Assembly (NCBI GenBank): GCA_030374765.1
Contig: JARGXX010000121.1
Span: 310,001 to 374,000 of the forward strand
Length of the DNA stretch: 64,000 nt
Reading direction: 5' to 3'
From: Agarophyton chilense
Lineage: Eukaryota; Rhodophyta; Florideophyceae; Gracilariales; Gracilariaceae
The notes below the pieces were generated by a model. The model did no database searches. It was not told the DNA's origin and saw only the letters and a program-made list of their open reading frames with translations. The position numbers were made by a program, and so were the translations under genes. This document shows positions 9,619 through 19,733 of the stretch, piece by piece (the stretch's first letter is position 1; each line of letters begins with the position of its first letter).

Positions 9619-11098
9619 GGCAGTTGTCTAACCTTCGAAAGGATGATGTCCAGCGCCCTTTGAAAGGTGGCTGGCGCATTGTACAACCCGAATGCCATTC
9701 GCGTGAAGCGAAACAAACCTGCATGGAACGCGAAGGTCGTTTTGACTCGATCTTCATCACCTACAGGTACCTGCCAATAACCACAATTGGCATCCAACGT
9801 GGTAAATATCTGCGCATCTCCCAAGGAGTCGATGCACTCATCCATTCTAGGTATCGGGTACGAATCCCTGATGGTCAAGCTATTGAGCTTCCTGTAGTCC
9901 AAACAAAACTTCATACGGTTATCCCCTTTCTTCTGAACCAGAACCACTGGACTAGCCCAATCTGAGTTGGCTGGTTCAATTACACCTTTTTCGAGCATTC
10001 GCTCCACTTCCTTGAGTTCTACTTCTCTCGCATTAGAACTTGCACGGTATGGTTGCTGATGAATCGGCTTCGAGTTAGGGAGAAGCTCGACGCGATGATG
10101 TGTGGCCTTAATTTGGCCCAGATGGCCTGACCACATGGTTTCAAACTCCTCTAGAAGGTCGAGAATACGGCCTCGCAGTTCTCCGTTATCTTCACCGATC
10201 TGGACTGTATCTTTCCATTGCCTCTCAGGGTCAGGTTCCTCTTGTTTGTCTACCGATGCCTTATCGGTTAGCTTTGATTCCAAGTTGGTAATTATCGATA
10301 CCTTTGTGGTTGTGGACGCATTTGCGCACCCCCCTTCCTTATCGAAGGCGACCTCGCCGAGATCAGTGTGAGCTACGGTGAAGACCCCTTGTGGTGCCTG
10401 TAGTGCGATGCCAACATTTGTATTTTTCGGCAACTTAACGTCATGACTGCTGAAGTTGCTGAGACACACCTTCAAGGGTTGATTTGGGATGTTTTCGACA
10501 ATCCCGTTGCCCATCAGGGTGAGGTGTCGATGTGCTAACCTCGGATGGTTTTGTAGTATGACCAGCCCGGGGGTCGCACACGACACCGGTACCAATACTT
10601 GGTGCATTGGCGGGATAACAACCTGTTTGGTAATGCGCACTTTGTTGGAGACCGTTTCGGTGGATATCGTCTGCTTCGGTTTTACGAACCATCCCCGTTT
10701 GGTTTCCGTATTACCTAAAATGGCAATTCGTCCCCCGTGACGTGGGGAGACGGTAAGGGAACCAAGAAGCATTTCTTTGACATTTCTGTCAATGAAGTTC
10801 GTACCTAGTAGGCAGTCTGTTGGTAAACGGTCGACAAAAAAAAATTGCAGCCTTAACTTGAGGTGTCCGAGCTGCACACAGTGGTGAGCATACCTTGAAG
10901 GTTTAATGGGCGCTCATTTGCATCCACCAGTGGGTTGTTGTCGGGAGGTCGGCTCAAGTTCCGAAGTACCGCCTCAGGTATGACGCGGGAGTTCAGGACT
11001 TTTGGGCCGGCCCCCGTATCCAACACGCAGGTGACCGGAACCGCAAGGCGATCGAAGAAACTAATTGAAGCACGCACTTTATAGTTGTTGTACTTCAT
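9597..11098 (-). pseudogene. Element A aspartic protease and reverse transcriptase fingers/palm
   Basis: The protease part (11098-10853) has the active site VLDTGAGPKVLN; family enzymes work as dimers of this motif. A frameshift near 10860-10877 leads to LPTDCLLGTNFIDR, the second protease block. Reverse transcriptase follows with WASPVVLVQKKG, FCLDYRKLNSLTIRDSYPIP, FTTLDANCGYWQVPV (first catalytic Asp) and FRFTRMAFGLYNAPATFQR. The frame ends at 9597, where a shift cuts the enzyme just before the active-site YIDY of the next frame. Confidence 0.92.
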
Positions 11099-11427
11099 AT
11101 GACAAACCGAAACTGGTTTTGACGTGTTCTTTTCTACCTTCAGGGTTCTGGGTATCGATTGGCCTTCCGGTTGCAGGATGGGTTCGGCTATTACGCCAAC
11201 CGTTCGGTGTTTTCCTCCCGTACGGGAGGGGTTGAGTCCAAGTTTGGTGTTTCCTCGATGGTATTGATCTGTACCGGTGGACGCAGTTTCACCCTATTTG
11301 GTGCTTGCGTTGAAGACTTATAGAGGCATTGGTGATCCCGCATGCGAGCCTGAATCAACTGGTCTCTCATCCCTGGGGGTAAGTTAGCGCAATTGTTTGC
11401 GAAATGGTCTGTCGCGAGACAGAACCA
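11099..11427 (-). other. Element A Gag-protease linker, decayed
   Basis: The Gag frame continues past the stop at 11428 with the rest of a zinc knuckle (CLATDHFANNC) and a Pro/Thr-rich linker before the frame is lost near the protease start. Confidence 0.6.
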
Positions 11428-13415
11428 TCAAACGAGGCCTCCAGTTTGGGGGTCTCGCGTTACCATTGTGGAGGTCTTCGAAACCTGGTTAGTAGGAGCA
11501 GTGGCGTAGGATGTGGGTGACGAGTTATGGGAGCTCGCTCCCTGCATCCTCGGAGAGCTCATCACCCTTGGCGGCAATTGTACTGAGTTTGGTGTACGCG
11601 TTGACGACCAATTCTCTACCGTCGAAGGTTGTGAGTACCGCCACTTGGTCGCTACCCTGTGGATAGTGGTCCCTGTAGGTACTTCGAAGTGCGGGCTACC
11701 CTCTGAGGTTGTGGAATCTTCCGTTTCCAAGACCGACCATTTCGGTTTATCCTTCGAGGTTGGAGGCACGGCTGGTCTCTTTCCCAGCCGAAGGGTATCC
11801 CCAAGGCCCTGGGAGTATCGAGCCAGCCCATTGTAGTCTACCTTTCGGTTAGTGGCCAGGTAGTTGCGTACCTGGGAACGGATCGCTTTGTTGACATTGT
11901 CGGCAAATAGCGACTTTAGCCTAGAGGTAGTGAACACATTACCACAACGGGTTGCCAGATTCCACAGCGCGAGCGAAAACTCCGATTTGGTTTGCCCAGA
12001 CATTTGCTGGTAAGCGAGGAATTCAGAGTAAGCCTCTTGGATAACCTCATCGGTGGAGTATGTTTCCAAAAGGAAATTGACCACTTCTGAGTGTGCCTCC
12101 TACATTTCTGTGAATCACCATCCATCGCCAAGGTATTGCCGCGGAGCCTACCTTGCAGTAAGTAGTACGCTTGTCCTTTCAGGTAAAACCGAAATAGCCA
12201 CATCGCAGCGCCCTCGGAAAACCCATTTTGGTCACATTCAAGCTTGAACTTCTGTAGAACCTCAATCACCGAAATAGGATCCGTACCTGTGAAGGTTGTG
12301 TCACCGATTTGGAAGCTGTACTTCTTGTGGTGCCAAGTTCTGTAATCAACCGCTTTGGTGAACATATCGTTCAACGGTTGGTGCACCTCCAGGTCCATTT
12401 CTGTGTCCGACTCAAAGTCGGGCGACTCAATGTATCGATTTTTACATTTTCGGTTCTTTTTCGACGACTTCTTTGTCGACCTGTTCGGTTTCTTCTTCTT
12501 CTTACCTTTATGGTCATCATCCGACGATGAACTCGTATCGGAACTGGAGTCCGACGAGTCGGGGTCTGAATCATCCTCTCGATGCTTTTCCCTCTTCGTC
12601 CTCCGCTTCTTAGCTTTTCGGTTTCTCCGTCGCTCATCCAACGAGTCAGACGAATCGTCCTTAGGACCCCTTCCATGGGTATCCTTTTGAACGAAACCAG
12701 TTATTTGTGGCAGATAAATGTCTTGAGGATCTACCTTCCCCGGGACCTCTTGACTCTGCCTTGGACCTTGAAGGTACTCACTATCAGTAGGTAAGTGTCT
12801 GGAATAGATGGAATGACCCATTTGGAATTCTTGTGGTATGCGCTTTGCGATGTTCACCTGTGTAGGTCGGGATTCTGCGAATCCCTCGAAAACCCAAAGG
12901 TCCTGCACAGCGCAGTAAACATGCTCCCTAGCATCTGTAAAGAGACACTGTCTCACCATTTCAGGTATCCTTTCCGATAGCTCTTGAGCTGCTCGGTCAA
13001 CCACAATACGGTTAAATGCATCGACGTCCATTGAGGGCTGAACCATTCGGGTATCCGACTTCTTTTTTATGGTTGATGCATCCTCGACCGCGAGGGTGAC
13101 GAGCGCTTTTGCTCGCTCTTCGAGCTGAGGCCATAGCTCTTCCGCTGCAACATCAATTGGTGGTTCCCTTTGGGGTTCCGTTGCCATAGGCGGCGGACCA
13201 TGTGCCTTTCCGGTTTTGTCTCGAGGATGTGGGAGCAGTTCCTCGGGGTTTTCCAGAATCGGTTGAGCCGATGGGGCTCCTTTAGGAGCTTTATGGCTTG
13301 GCGGGGCGCTCGCACCACGCGTATTCCTTTTAGGTCGTTCCATTTGTGACCAATAGTGGTATCCTGTATTGTTTTGCGGGATTTCCTGAAACGAAATAGG
13401 TGTACGAGCGTCCAA
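11428..13415 (-). pseudogene. Element A Gag
   Basis: Gag forms the particle shell. The frame starts at ATG 13415, about 55 bases inside the primer-binding site. It has a charged N-terminal part, then a Lys/Arg cluster followed by a Ser/Asp tract (DPDSSDSSSDTSSSSDDD) near residue 290, then the capsid core with MFTKAVDYRTWHHKKYSF and ISVIEVLQKFKLECDQNGF. A frameshift near 12080-12120 separates the first 499 codons from the rest (VIQEAYSEFLAYQQMSGQTK onwards). The last frame stops at 11428-11430 with TGA exactly where a CX2CX4HX4C zinc knuckle should begin, so the stop replaces its first Cys. Confidence 0.88.
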
Positions 13416-13469
13416 TCCTTCTCAGAATCTCTTGTGAACTATGAAGGTACGACGAAACCTAAAAATACT

Positions 13470-13490
13470 TTCTAAGTCGGGAGACTAAAA
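13470..13490 (-). promoter_or_regulatory. Element A primer-binding site
   Basis: Directly inside the 5' LTR the minus strand reads TTTTAGTCTCCCGACTTAGAA. Elements B, C and E have TGGTCTCC in the same place, so TAG here looks like a decayed TGG. A tRNA ending AGUCGGGAGACCA would pair; this is not the common initiator-Met site. Confidence 0.7.
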
Positions 13491-14099
13491 TGTCGTACAA
13501 TCACCTCTGGGGTATGCTACTGTCTTGTCTCGGGAGCGTGGTGACGCTAAACCTTAAAAGGTATACGTAGTTAACCTCGATGGTAACAGGGCACCATGAA
13601 AACCCGCAGGGGCAAACGGCGGATAAACTAGCCTATACCGTGTAGGTGAACGATGGTAGGCGTCGACGTGCGGTAAAACCTATGTGGTAGTTGAGAAACA
13701 ATGAACCAAAAGGTATAGTTGTGACCCAAGTGGTGCCTCTCTTTATCAGACTAGGGTCGAGGAGGTGCAGTTCCCTATATGCTGTGGACTGCACTCTCCA
13801 GATCACCCGGGAGGTACCAGCAAGGCACGGTCTCTGACCTAGTGCCAGAGACCTGGCCAGCACTGGCTACAGTTCCAGGTGGCCACTCCACTACTGTACT
13901 AGAATAAATATAATTACAATTACAATTACTAACAATTACTCAACCAGAAGGTACATGTGAACACTACACGTGGCTGACAACAGCTAGATGGTAGTTCGCC
14001 CGGCGCTGCGTGGCCGATGATCCCTTGCATGCATCACCTACAAGGTCATTGTAGTATATCGATAACCTCAAAGCTCAGACCTTCTGCCACTATACTACA
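13491..14099 (-). repeat. Element A 5' LTR (609 bp)
   Basis: Read on the plus strand it begins TGTCGTA and ends TACTACA, the latter one base off the inverted terminal repeat. It aligns with 4089-4755, has a single 25-base GAGCGT unit (13534-13558) and an extra 17 bases near 13785. Confidence 0.93.
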
Positions 14100-14104
14100 G
14101 AAAG
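14100..14104. repeat. Target site duplication of element A, right copy (GAAAG)
   Basis: Identical to 4084-4088 and directly after the right LTR. Confidence 0.9.
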
Positions 14105-16547
14105 CGCGAGATATTACGCTTTCGCTGAGGAAAGTGCACTCACAGTTTGTCGCTTAGACTTCCAAAAAATCGGTGCGTGGATGACGATTATTACGTACCC
14201 AGATATAGATCTCTTTGTTTAAACACATCCTTTCCAATTGGCGTCAGCAAACGCACAAAAAGAAGCAGAGGAAATAAGACGACCAGATGGAAAGTGTATT
14301 TTACGGTTATCTGTGCGCACTAATTATCTGAAAACTCGTTTCCGTAGAGAGTAGTGTCTTTCAAATGGGTTTTGTTAATGTTTGGAAAGAGCCGAAACCG
14401 GATAGGAGATTTCTGGGCCCGTGAACCGGTATGTCGAGAATTCCACCAATTCCAGAGCGATAGTTCGCATGATCGTTTTCGGAGAGTATGTTCTCGTTCT
14501 TCTTGATTAGTTTAATATATGCTGTGGTGGGTAAAGATAATCCGACTAGGTTGGAGTCCGGAATGTTGAATTTTTTGAGAAGTTGCAAAGCGTATCCGTA
14601 CTGTGTGTCCTTTATACCGAGTGGGGAGCGTTAAACGCTGCTTCAGATAAATTCCTCTAGGTCCCCATATAATTTGACATCGAATGTTGCCAAAGTTTCG
14701 TCTTGAAGTTACTAAGAAGCTCAGAGCTGTTTAAAGCGAACGCCTAATCGTCAACGATAACAGCCAGGATAACGCAGACTTCTTTTTCCCGAAACATGAA
14801 TACTCTTAAGTCCAGTATAGATGTCACAGATTTCCATGAAAGAACGGTTTTAGAGAAGAGAGAGCCCCACACTTTACCAGCCTCCACTACTCCATACAGA
14901 GAGTTGAGCAGTCTACATACGTGATCTAGCTTTCCAGGTATTCCAGACGAGTTTGTTGACTGTTCTATGATGACCAGCACATCCAGTTTGCTGTACAAGT
15001 AGGCGTTGGAAATGTATGCTCCTTCTACAAAAAGATCGTGTGCAGCAGCAAAGGCAAGGAGACTTCGTAGGGCTTCATGACAGGCAACAGGAGCGTATGT
15101 GTTCAGAAGGTCAAATTCAACCAAGGGCTTCTACGTGTCTTCACGTAGAAATCAGCGTTCCTTCTTCAGAATTTTATTTCCGATAGCATCGAGCATCTTT
15201 TTCTTGAACACCTAAGCGTAGGGAACTGGTTTCATCCAAGTTTCACGGGGAAATAGTTCCAATGTTTTTGTATAGATGACTGTATTCAATTCACGATCAA
15301 TGGCTGCGCGCCATCCGGCATCCGCGCAGACTTTCATGAAGCTACTCGGAGCTCAGGGGTCGTCCAAAATTTTCTTCAAGACCCAAACGTTTGGGAAGTT
15401 GTGTGTCATAGTGGTTAATGGTTTCATCACATGTTCCTCCATGTCGGGACCGTCCAATTCGTTTTGGCGAGGTTCTGTGTCCGCCGTCTCCTTTTGTCTT
15501 GTTATTACTTTCAGAAGATTAGATTTTCTTGGACGTAAGGAGCAGTTTATGGATTTGAAGTACAAGCTGCGACAAGTGATAACCGAGTTTTTCTCCGAGA
15601 CAAACATACGAACAAGTGTTGTGTCACTTTACATTCCAACAAAGTACGGAAATATGGAACGTGGGAGGAACTTTTTGTTTTCCAATGTCTTAGAGTTATA
15701 GACAAAAGCATAACCAGGTTGGCCAAATTTGGGGATGTGGGAGCATTCGATTTTGCTTGTTGGGTCTCACTCGAGCATTGGAATTCTTTCCTGTATCCGT
15801 GATGAAGGATCTCGATTTTGGAGACAGTTCGCCTGGTTCATGGTTTCAACCAAGGCTATCGGTAACTTGCTCGAGAATAAAAGCACGCGAGTTCTTGTCA
15901 AATGTTCATAACTTAGCATTTCAGCTGAACCGTTGCTTTCAGAAGCGTAGGTGGAGAAGTAATCCAGATTGATGCCATTTTTTGAAGCAAAAGTTTTCCG
16001 ACTCTTCACTCTTTTGATAGCTGGTCCCTTCAAGAGGAACAATTTTCAAGCGAAAGAAGTTGTTAAGCTCCAACTTTGATCGGCGTTTGTACAATTCTAT
16101 GTGCTTGCTAATATTGGGACAGCGCTTGTCTTTCGTGAAGAATACGTCAGTCTTAGATGTGCGGTCGTCGAGGATTGCGATCGCATAGATTGTCCCTGAT
16201 AAGGAAGGCGAAATCTTTCCAGAGACATCGATGTGTAACAGATCCAGTGGTTTGGATGTAGTCGCGTAATTTGGTCTAGGAACGAGTGGCTTACGCCTCA
16301 TCTTACGGATTAGGCAAGGAATGCAGGTTAGGGACTTGTGAATAGAACGTTGAAAATATGGAACAGAGTCGAAAACGCTTGAGAGATTTCGGTATCTCGC
16401 AGGGTGCAGGTTACCAGTGCGTCCATTCCATTCCAAAGCAAGTTCCTGTTTGGTGTTGCTAGCATTGATCACCATTCCCTGTTTGTCCTTTTCATGAAGA
16501 GTGAAGTTCATAGTGAAGAGAATTTTTTGAATTTCTGTCTCCCAGAT
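14105..16547 (-). pseudogene. Ty1/copia retrotransposon, Gag-preintegrase to RNase H (decayed, split)
   Basis: Copia order is integrase before reverse transcriptase, and that order is seen reading leftwards. A GAG-pre-integrase remnant and the zinc-finger region of integrase lie near 16450-16300; the core LLHIDVSGKISPSL (first Asp) is near 16240. RVT_2 blocks appear at 15124-14744 (FDLLNTYAPVACHEALRSLL, CRLLNSLYGVVEAGKVW). The end of RT reads LLKKFNIPDSNLVGLSLP at about 14580. RNase H follows at 14300-14105 with FADANWKGCV and KRSISGYV. Several frameshifts and stops are present. It is cut on the left by element A, beyond which its end lies at 3752-4083, and on the right by element B's LTR at 16548, so the Gag start is missing. 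Confidence 0.85.
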
Positions 16548-16992
16548 TGTGAACGATCAACGATAACGGTTGAGCTCGGTAAGCCACCGAAGCCTGAGGT
16601 ATCTTACAGACGCCACGTGGACGGGCCGACCTCAGCTGGGCTCATTTAGATTTTTTTAATTTTTAATTAGTGTAATAGATTAGCATTACAGTATCAGTGA
16701 GATCCCAGCGCCTCGCCATTGGTATTTACTTGGCTCGAGTGATGCTTCTCCGTTAGAGTAAGGTAGGCACCGTTAAAACACTAAAATGCCCCCTTTGGCA
16801 CATTAGTTCCACCAATTGGTCTTCAAGCCATCGTTTCCGTAGCTCACACCTCTAGGAATACGCAGTAAACGACAGCCGATTGCACCAAATACTCTGGGAG
16901 TGCTGCCGTCAAGGATTCGAACCTTGGGACCCGCTCTACCACGCTACCACCAATTGAGACCAGTACGTTGACCCACCAGTCATTGCGATACA
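16548..16992 (+). repeat. Element B 5' LTR (445 bp)
   Basis: It starts TGTGAACGATC and ends GCGATACA, directly followed by a primer-binding site and a Gag start, so it is the 5' LTR of a plus-strand element. It aligns in reverse complement with 19288-19733 and with 53793-54216. It carries a tRNA-like hairpin pair on its minus strand at 16905-16952. Confidence 0.88.
16905..16952 (-). other. tRNA-like D-arm and T-arm within the B-type LTR
   Basis: The minus strand reads GGTAGCGTGGTAGAGCGGG, close to a pol III A box and a D arm, followed seven bases later by CAAGGTTCGAATCCTTG, a perfect 5-bp T-stem with a canonical T loop and B box. No anticodon arm lies between them, so this is not a working tRNA. 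The same block, more decayed, is in the LTRs at 19288-19733 and 53793-54216. Confidence 0.6.
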
Positions 16993-17013
16993 TTTTGGTC
17001 TCCCAACTTAGAA
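16993..17013 (+). promoter_or_regulatory. Element B primer-binding site
   Basis: TTTTGGTCTCCCAACTTAGAA follows the LTR directly and matches the equivalent sites of elements A, C and E. Confidence 0.75.
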
Positions 17014-17027
17014 TCTCTTACGAAAAA

Positions 17028-18398
17028 ATGAACGGACCACTGAAACGAAGAAGTGTCCGGATTATAACCTTTGGTATAATTCCCCAACGGACCAAAAATA
17101 CAAAAGCAATCGCCATTATGGATGCAGGAAACACACTCAACCGACCAGACCATAGGACTTCTCCGACAGGACCAGCTGCCACTGCAACGCCGACAATGTT
17201 GCCTGAACCACAGGTCGATAATGTTAGCCACTGCAGGAGCAGGAGAAGCCAGCCTTAAGGAGTATTGACTCCCCTGGACGACCCTGAAAGAATTCGCCGA
17301 GAACCCACGGTAGCAGCGGGTTTACGAGAACGCCTCACCAGGGCCACTTCTAGGCCAGGGACCCCTCAAGGAGAACCCGGTACGAACGAAGGAATTAAAG
17401 AGAGCATTCCCGCCGGGCTCGCGCACCTTCTCTGCCCCCGTCTCCGTGAGCTCTGCTCAGCCCATTTGGATTCCATTGTGGACATGCGACTCGCTACGGC
17501 GATCGCAGACCATACGGACTACCTCGTTGCGCAAATCGTCTCCAAGGTCATGTAGTGTGAGATATTCTTAGACTCTGTCATTCTGGCCGTTCAAGGAGCA
17601 GTCACCAGCCAGTCAGACAACCCGGTCTTTAGGACCACTCCACAAGTCAACCATCCGGCTTCCATATGGCAACCCCCTACCAAGCTCCCAGGAGTGGCGG
17701 TATCACCCGCCCCTCGCCGCGAACACCATCAAGAAAATCCAATGGAAAGACAATCCAGGGGCAGAATAGAGACTTTGCGTCTAGAAGAGAGACAGATTGC
17801 TCGACCAAACGGACAATATGAGATACAGCGACCTCAGGGCTCTATCGGATCTGATAAAGAGTTCGATCCTTTAAGTTCCTATTTTGCTTGAAACAAAAGA
17901 AGTAACCGCAGGGGAAAGAAGAATAAAAGTAGTAAAAGAATAGACCATTCGGACACGAGTGATGCCGGATCGGCATCGACCAAAACGACCGACTCAAAAG
18001 TGGATGAGGCTGCCGTTAGAGACCTCAAACCACTGACAACCACAAACGAGCTTTTCCTCAAGGTTCTAGACTACCGGTATTAACGGCTGGTCGACAGGTC
18101 CCCGAAGTATTGTGGTTCGGTGGCTCGAATAGTCTTAAAATGGGCAAAACGGATGCAGCTAATCATTACCGACGAGTTTTCGGGTTCAGATCCCTGTAGA
18201 GCAATCCCAAATGGGGAAATACCTCTCGGCCGTCCGAGTGCCGCTCTCGCGAAAAAGGGTAACTCAGCGAACAAGCTTTTGTGCCACCGATGTGCGGGTA
18301 TAAGACATAAAGTGGTTCAGGCAATACATACGAAGGTAATGAACTCAGGAAAAGGGGATGAATCAAAGTGGAAGCCAAGAACAAGAATATTCCGTTGA
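17028..18398 (+). pseudogene. Element B Gag (decayed, internally deleted)
   Basis: The frame starts 36 bases inside the LTR with MNGPLKRRSVRIITFG, matching the Gag start of element C (MNGPLERTIIRVLTFG). It continues through RERLTRATSRPGTPQGEPG, IPAGLAHLLCPRLRELCSAH and VARIVLKWAKRMQL, each with a C counterpart. Stops occur at about 17256 and 17553. After FSGSDP the capsid core present in C is missing, so part of Gag is deleted. No protease, polymerase or integrase of this copy follows. Confidence 0.82.
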
Positions 18399-19287
18399 CA
18401 AAGGCAAAGTGTAGGGCGAAAATGTAGGGCAAAATAGGGCGCACAACCAAGCTTACAGACCTATGGAAAGGGTATCCAAACTGGATAAGCGAAACAAAGA
18501 CCGGTAAAAACAACCCTATACAGGGGCGTTGTACTGTCCTAAACACAGGAAAACCAACAAAATAACGATGGTACATTGACACCTGAGCTTCCTGAGGGGA
18601 TAGGTTAGCCAAACCAGTTGCGGTTCCTCCCGTTAAGAGATGGAGACTCGCGACGGCGACATAATCTAGAGCCAAGAACTCGGTTACCATTTACTTGGTG
18701 GTAGCGATGGCGGTGAAGCAATCGCTTACGTCTATTCTCGACGGTGAACTACACATGTAGACTATAGTAGTGCAAACCAACCCTGGTCCGTACACGTATC
18801 ATGTGTGTAACCCGAGTCTTGCACGTCCACCCTTCCACTACGGTTTTACTGTAGAGACTTACATAACATACCTTCTAAGGTGTCTAAAAATCTATAAACT
18901 AATATGACTCATAAATTTCATGACGGGGTCCCCGATATATCAGATGCCATATGAATGGTACCCCGACCGGTTATATGCGCACGCGTTGCTCTACATCTAC
19001 CCCTCCTTAAAGTTGGAGTACGGAAGAAACATCGCAATCCGAAGCGACGTACGAACAACGTTAAGGCAGTCCTTCCACCATTGGTGTTAACGATGTTCCG
19101 GTTCCTCGTAAGAGCCTCTCGTCTGACACACTCAGCCCGAGTAATCCCAATATCTCCTCTTCTGCTAAATGGCACCCTCTTCAATCTTTTCCAAACGGAA
19201 TGAATCCCTTTTCGGACAACAACACTCAAGTTCCTATCGGTGCGCCGAACTCTGTGGGATCACAATACCACAGTGGTTTTCTATCAG
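18399..19287. other. Unassigned stretch between element B Gag and the inverted LTR
   Basis: No domain is recognised on either strand. A 174-codon hydrophobic minus-strand frame at 18166-18690 lies opposite the Gag remnant and looks like its shadow. The 3' LTR of element B was not found here. Confidence 0.4.
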
Positions 19288-19733
19288 TGTACCGCAATGA
19301 CGGGTGGGTCAGCGTACGGGTCTCGACCGGTGGTAGCGTGGTAGAGTGGGTCCTTAAGTTCGAATCTTTGACGGCGGCACTCCCAGAGTACTTGGTGCAG
19401 TGGGCTGGCGTTTACTGCGTAGTCCTACAGGTTGGAGCTACGGAAGCGATTGCTTGAAGACCAAAGGGTGGAACTAATATACCAAATGGGCTTATTTAGT
19501 ATCCTAACGGTGCCTACCGTGCTCTAAGGAAGAAGCGTCACTAGACCCAAGTAAATAGTACTTGCGAGGCGCTGAGATCTTCCTCACACTTTAATGCTAA
19601 TCTATTACACTAATTGATATAGGTTAATATTCTACTTGAGTCCACTTGAGGTCGACCCGTCCATGTGTCATCTGCAAGATCCTTCGGGGCCCGGCAGCTT
19701 ACAGGGTTCAACCGTTATCATCGCTCCTTCACA
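19288..19733 (-). repeat. B-type LTR in inverted orientation (446 bp)
   Basis: On the minus strand it starts TGTGAAGGAGCG and ends GCGGTACA, like the LTR at 16548-16992. The minus-strand bases just upstream of its TG (19734-19748) read AAGGAGGGAGATA, a polypurine tract, so it looks like the 3' LTR of a minus-strand element extending to the right. The five bases on either side do not match, so it is not a simple solo LTR. Confidence 0.82.

Larger units (their letters stand above)
4089..14099 (-). mobile_element. Ty3/gypsy LTR retrotransposon A (chromodomain type), full length, decayed
   Basis: The element is bounded by LTRs at 4089-4755 and 13491-14099 and by GAAAG target duplications. On the minus strand the order is 5' LTR, primer-binding site, Gag, aspartic protease, reverse transcriptase, RNase H, integrase, chromodomain, then a 2.1-kb region with an open frame on the opposite strand, a polypurine tract and the 3' LTR. 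Protease-RT-RNase H-integrase order and the chromodomain define the Ty3/gypsy chromovirus-like type. Several frameshifts, stops and active-site changes show that it is no longer autonomous. The LTRs differ by a repeat-number change, a 17-base indel and scattered substitutions, so the insertion is not very recent. Confidence 0.95.

Noticed and set aside
16905-16952. Functional tRNA gene
   Set aside because: D-arm-like and T-arm sequences are only seven bases apart; there is no anticodon arm and no acceptor stem, and it sits within a retrotransposon LTR.
18166-18690. 174-codon hydrophobic minus-strand frame
   Set aside because: It overlaps the Gag remnant of element B in antisense and shows no pattern apart from residues expected from the complement of a charged protein.
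16548-19733. A single 3.2-kb element with terminal inverted repeats
   Set aside because: The left repeat is followed by a primer-binding site and Gag, and the right one has a polypurine tract on its outer side, so they are LTRs of different insertions.
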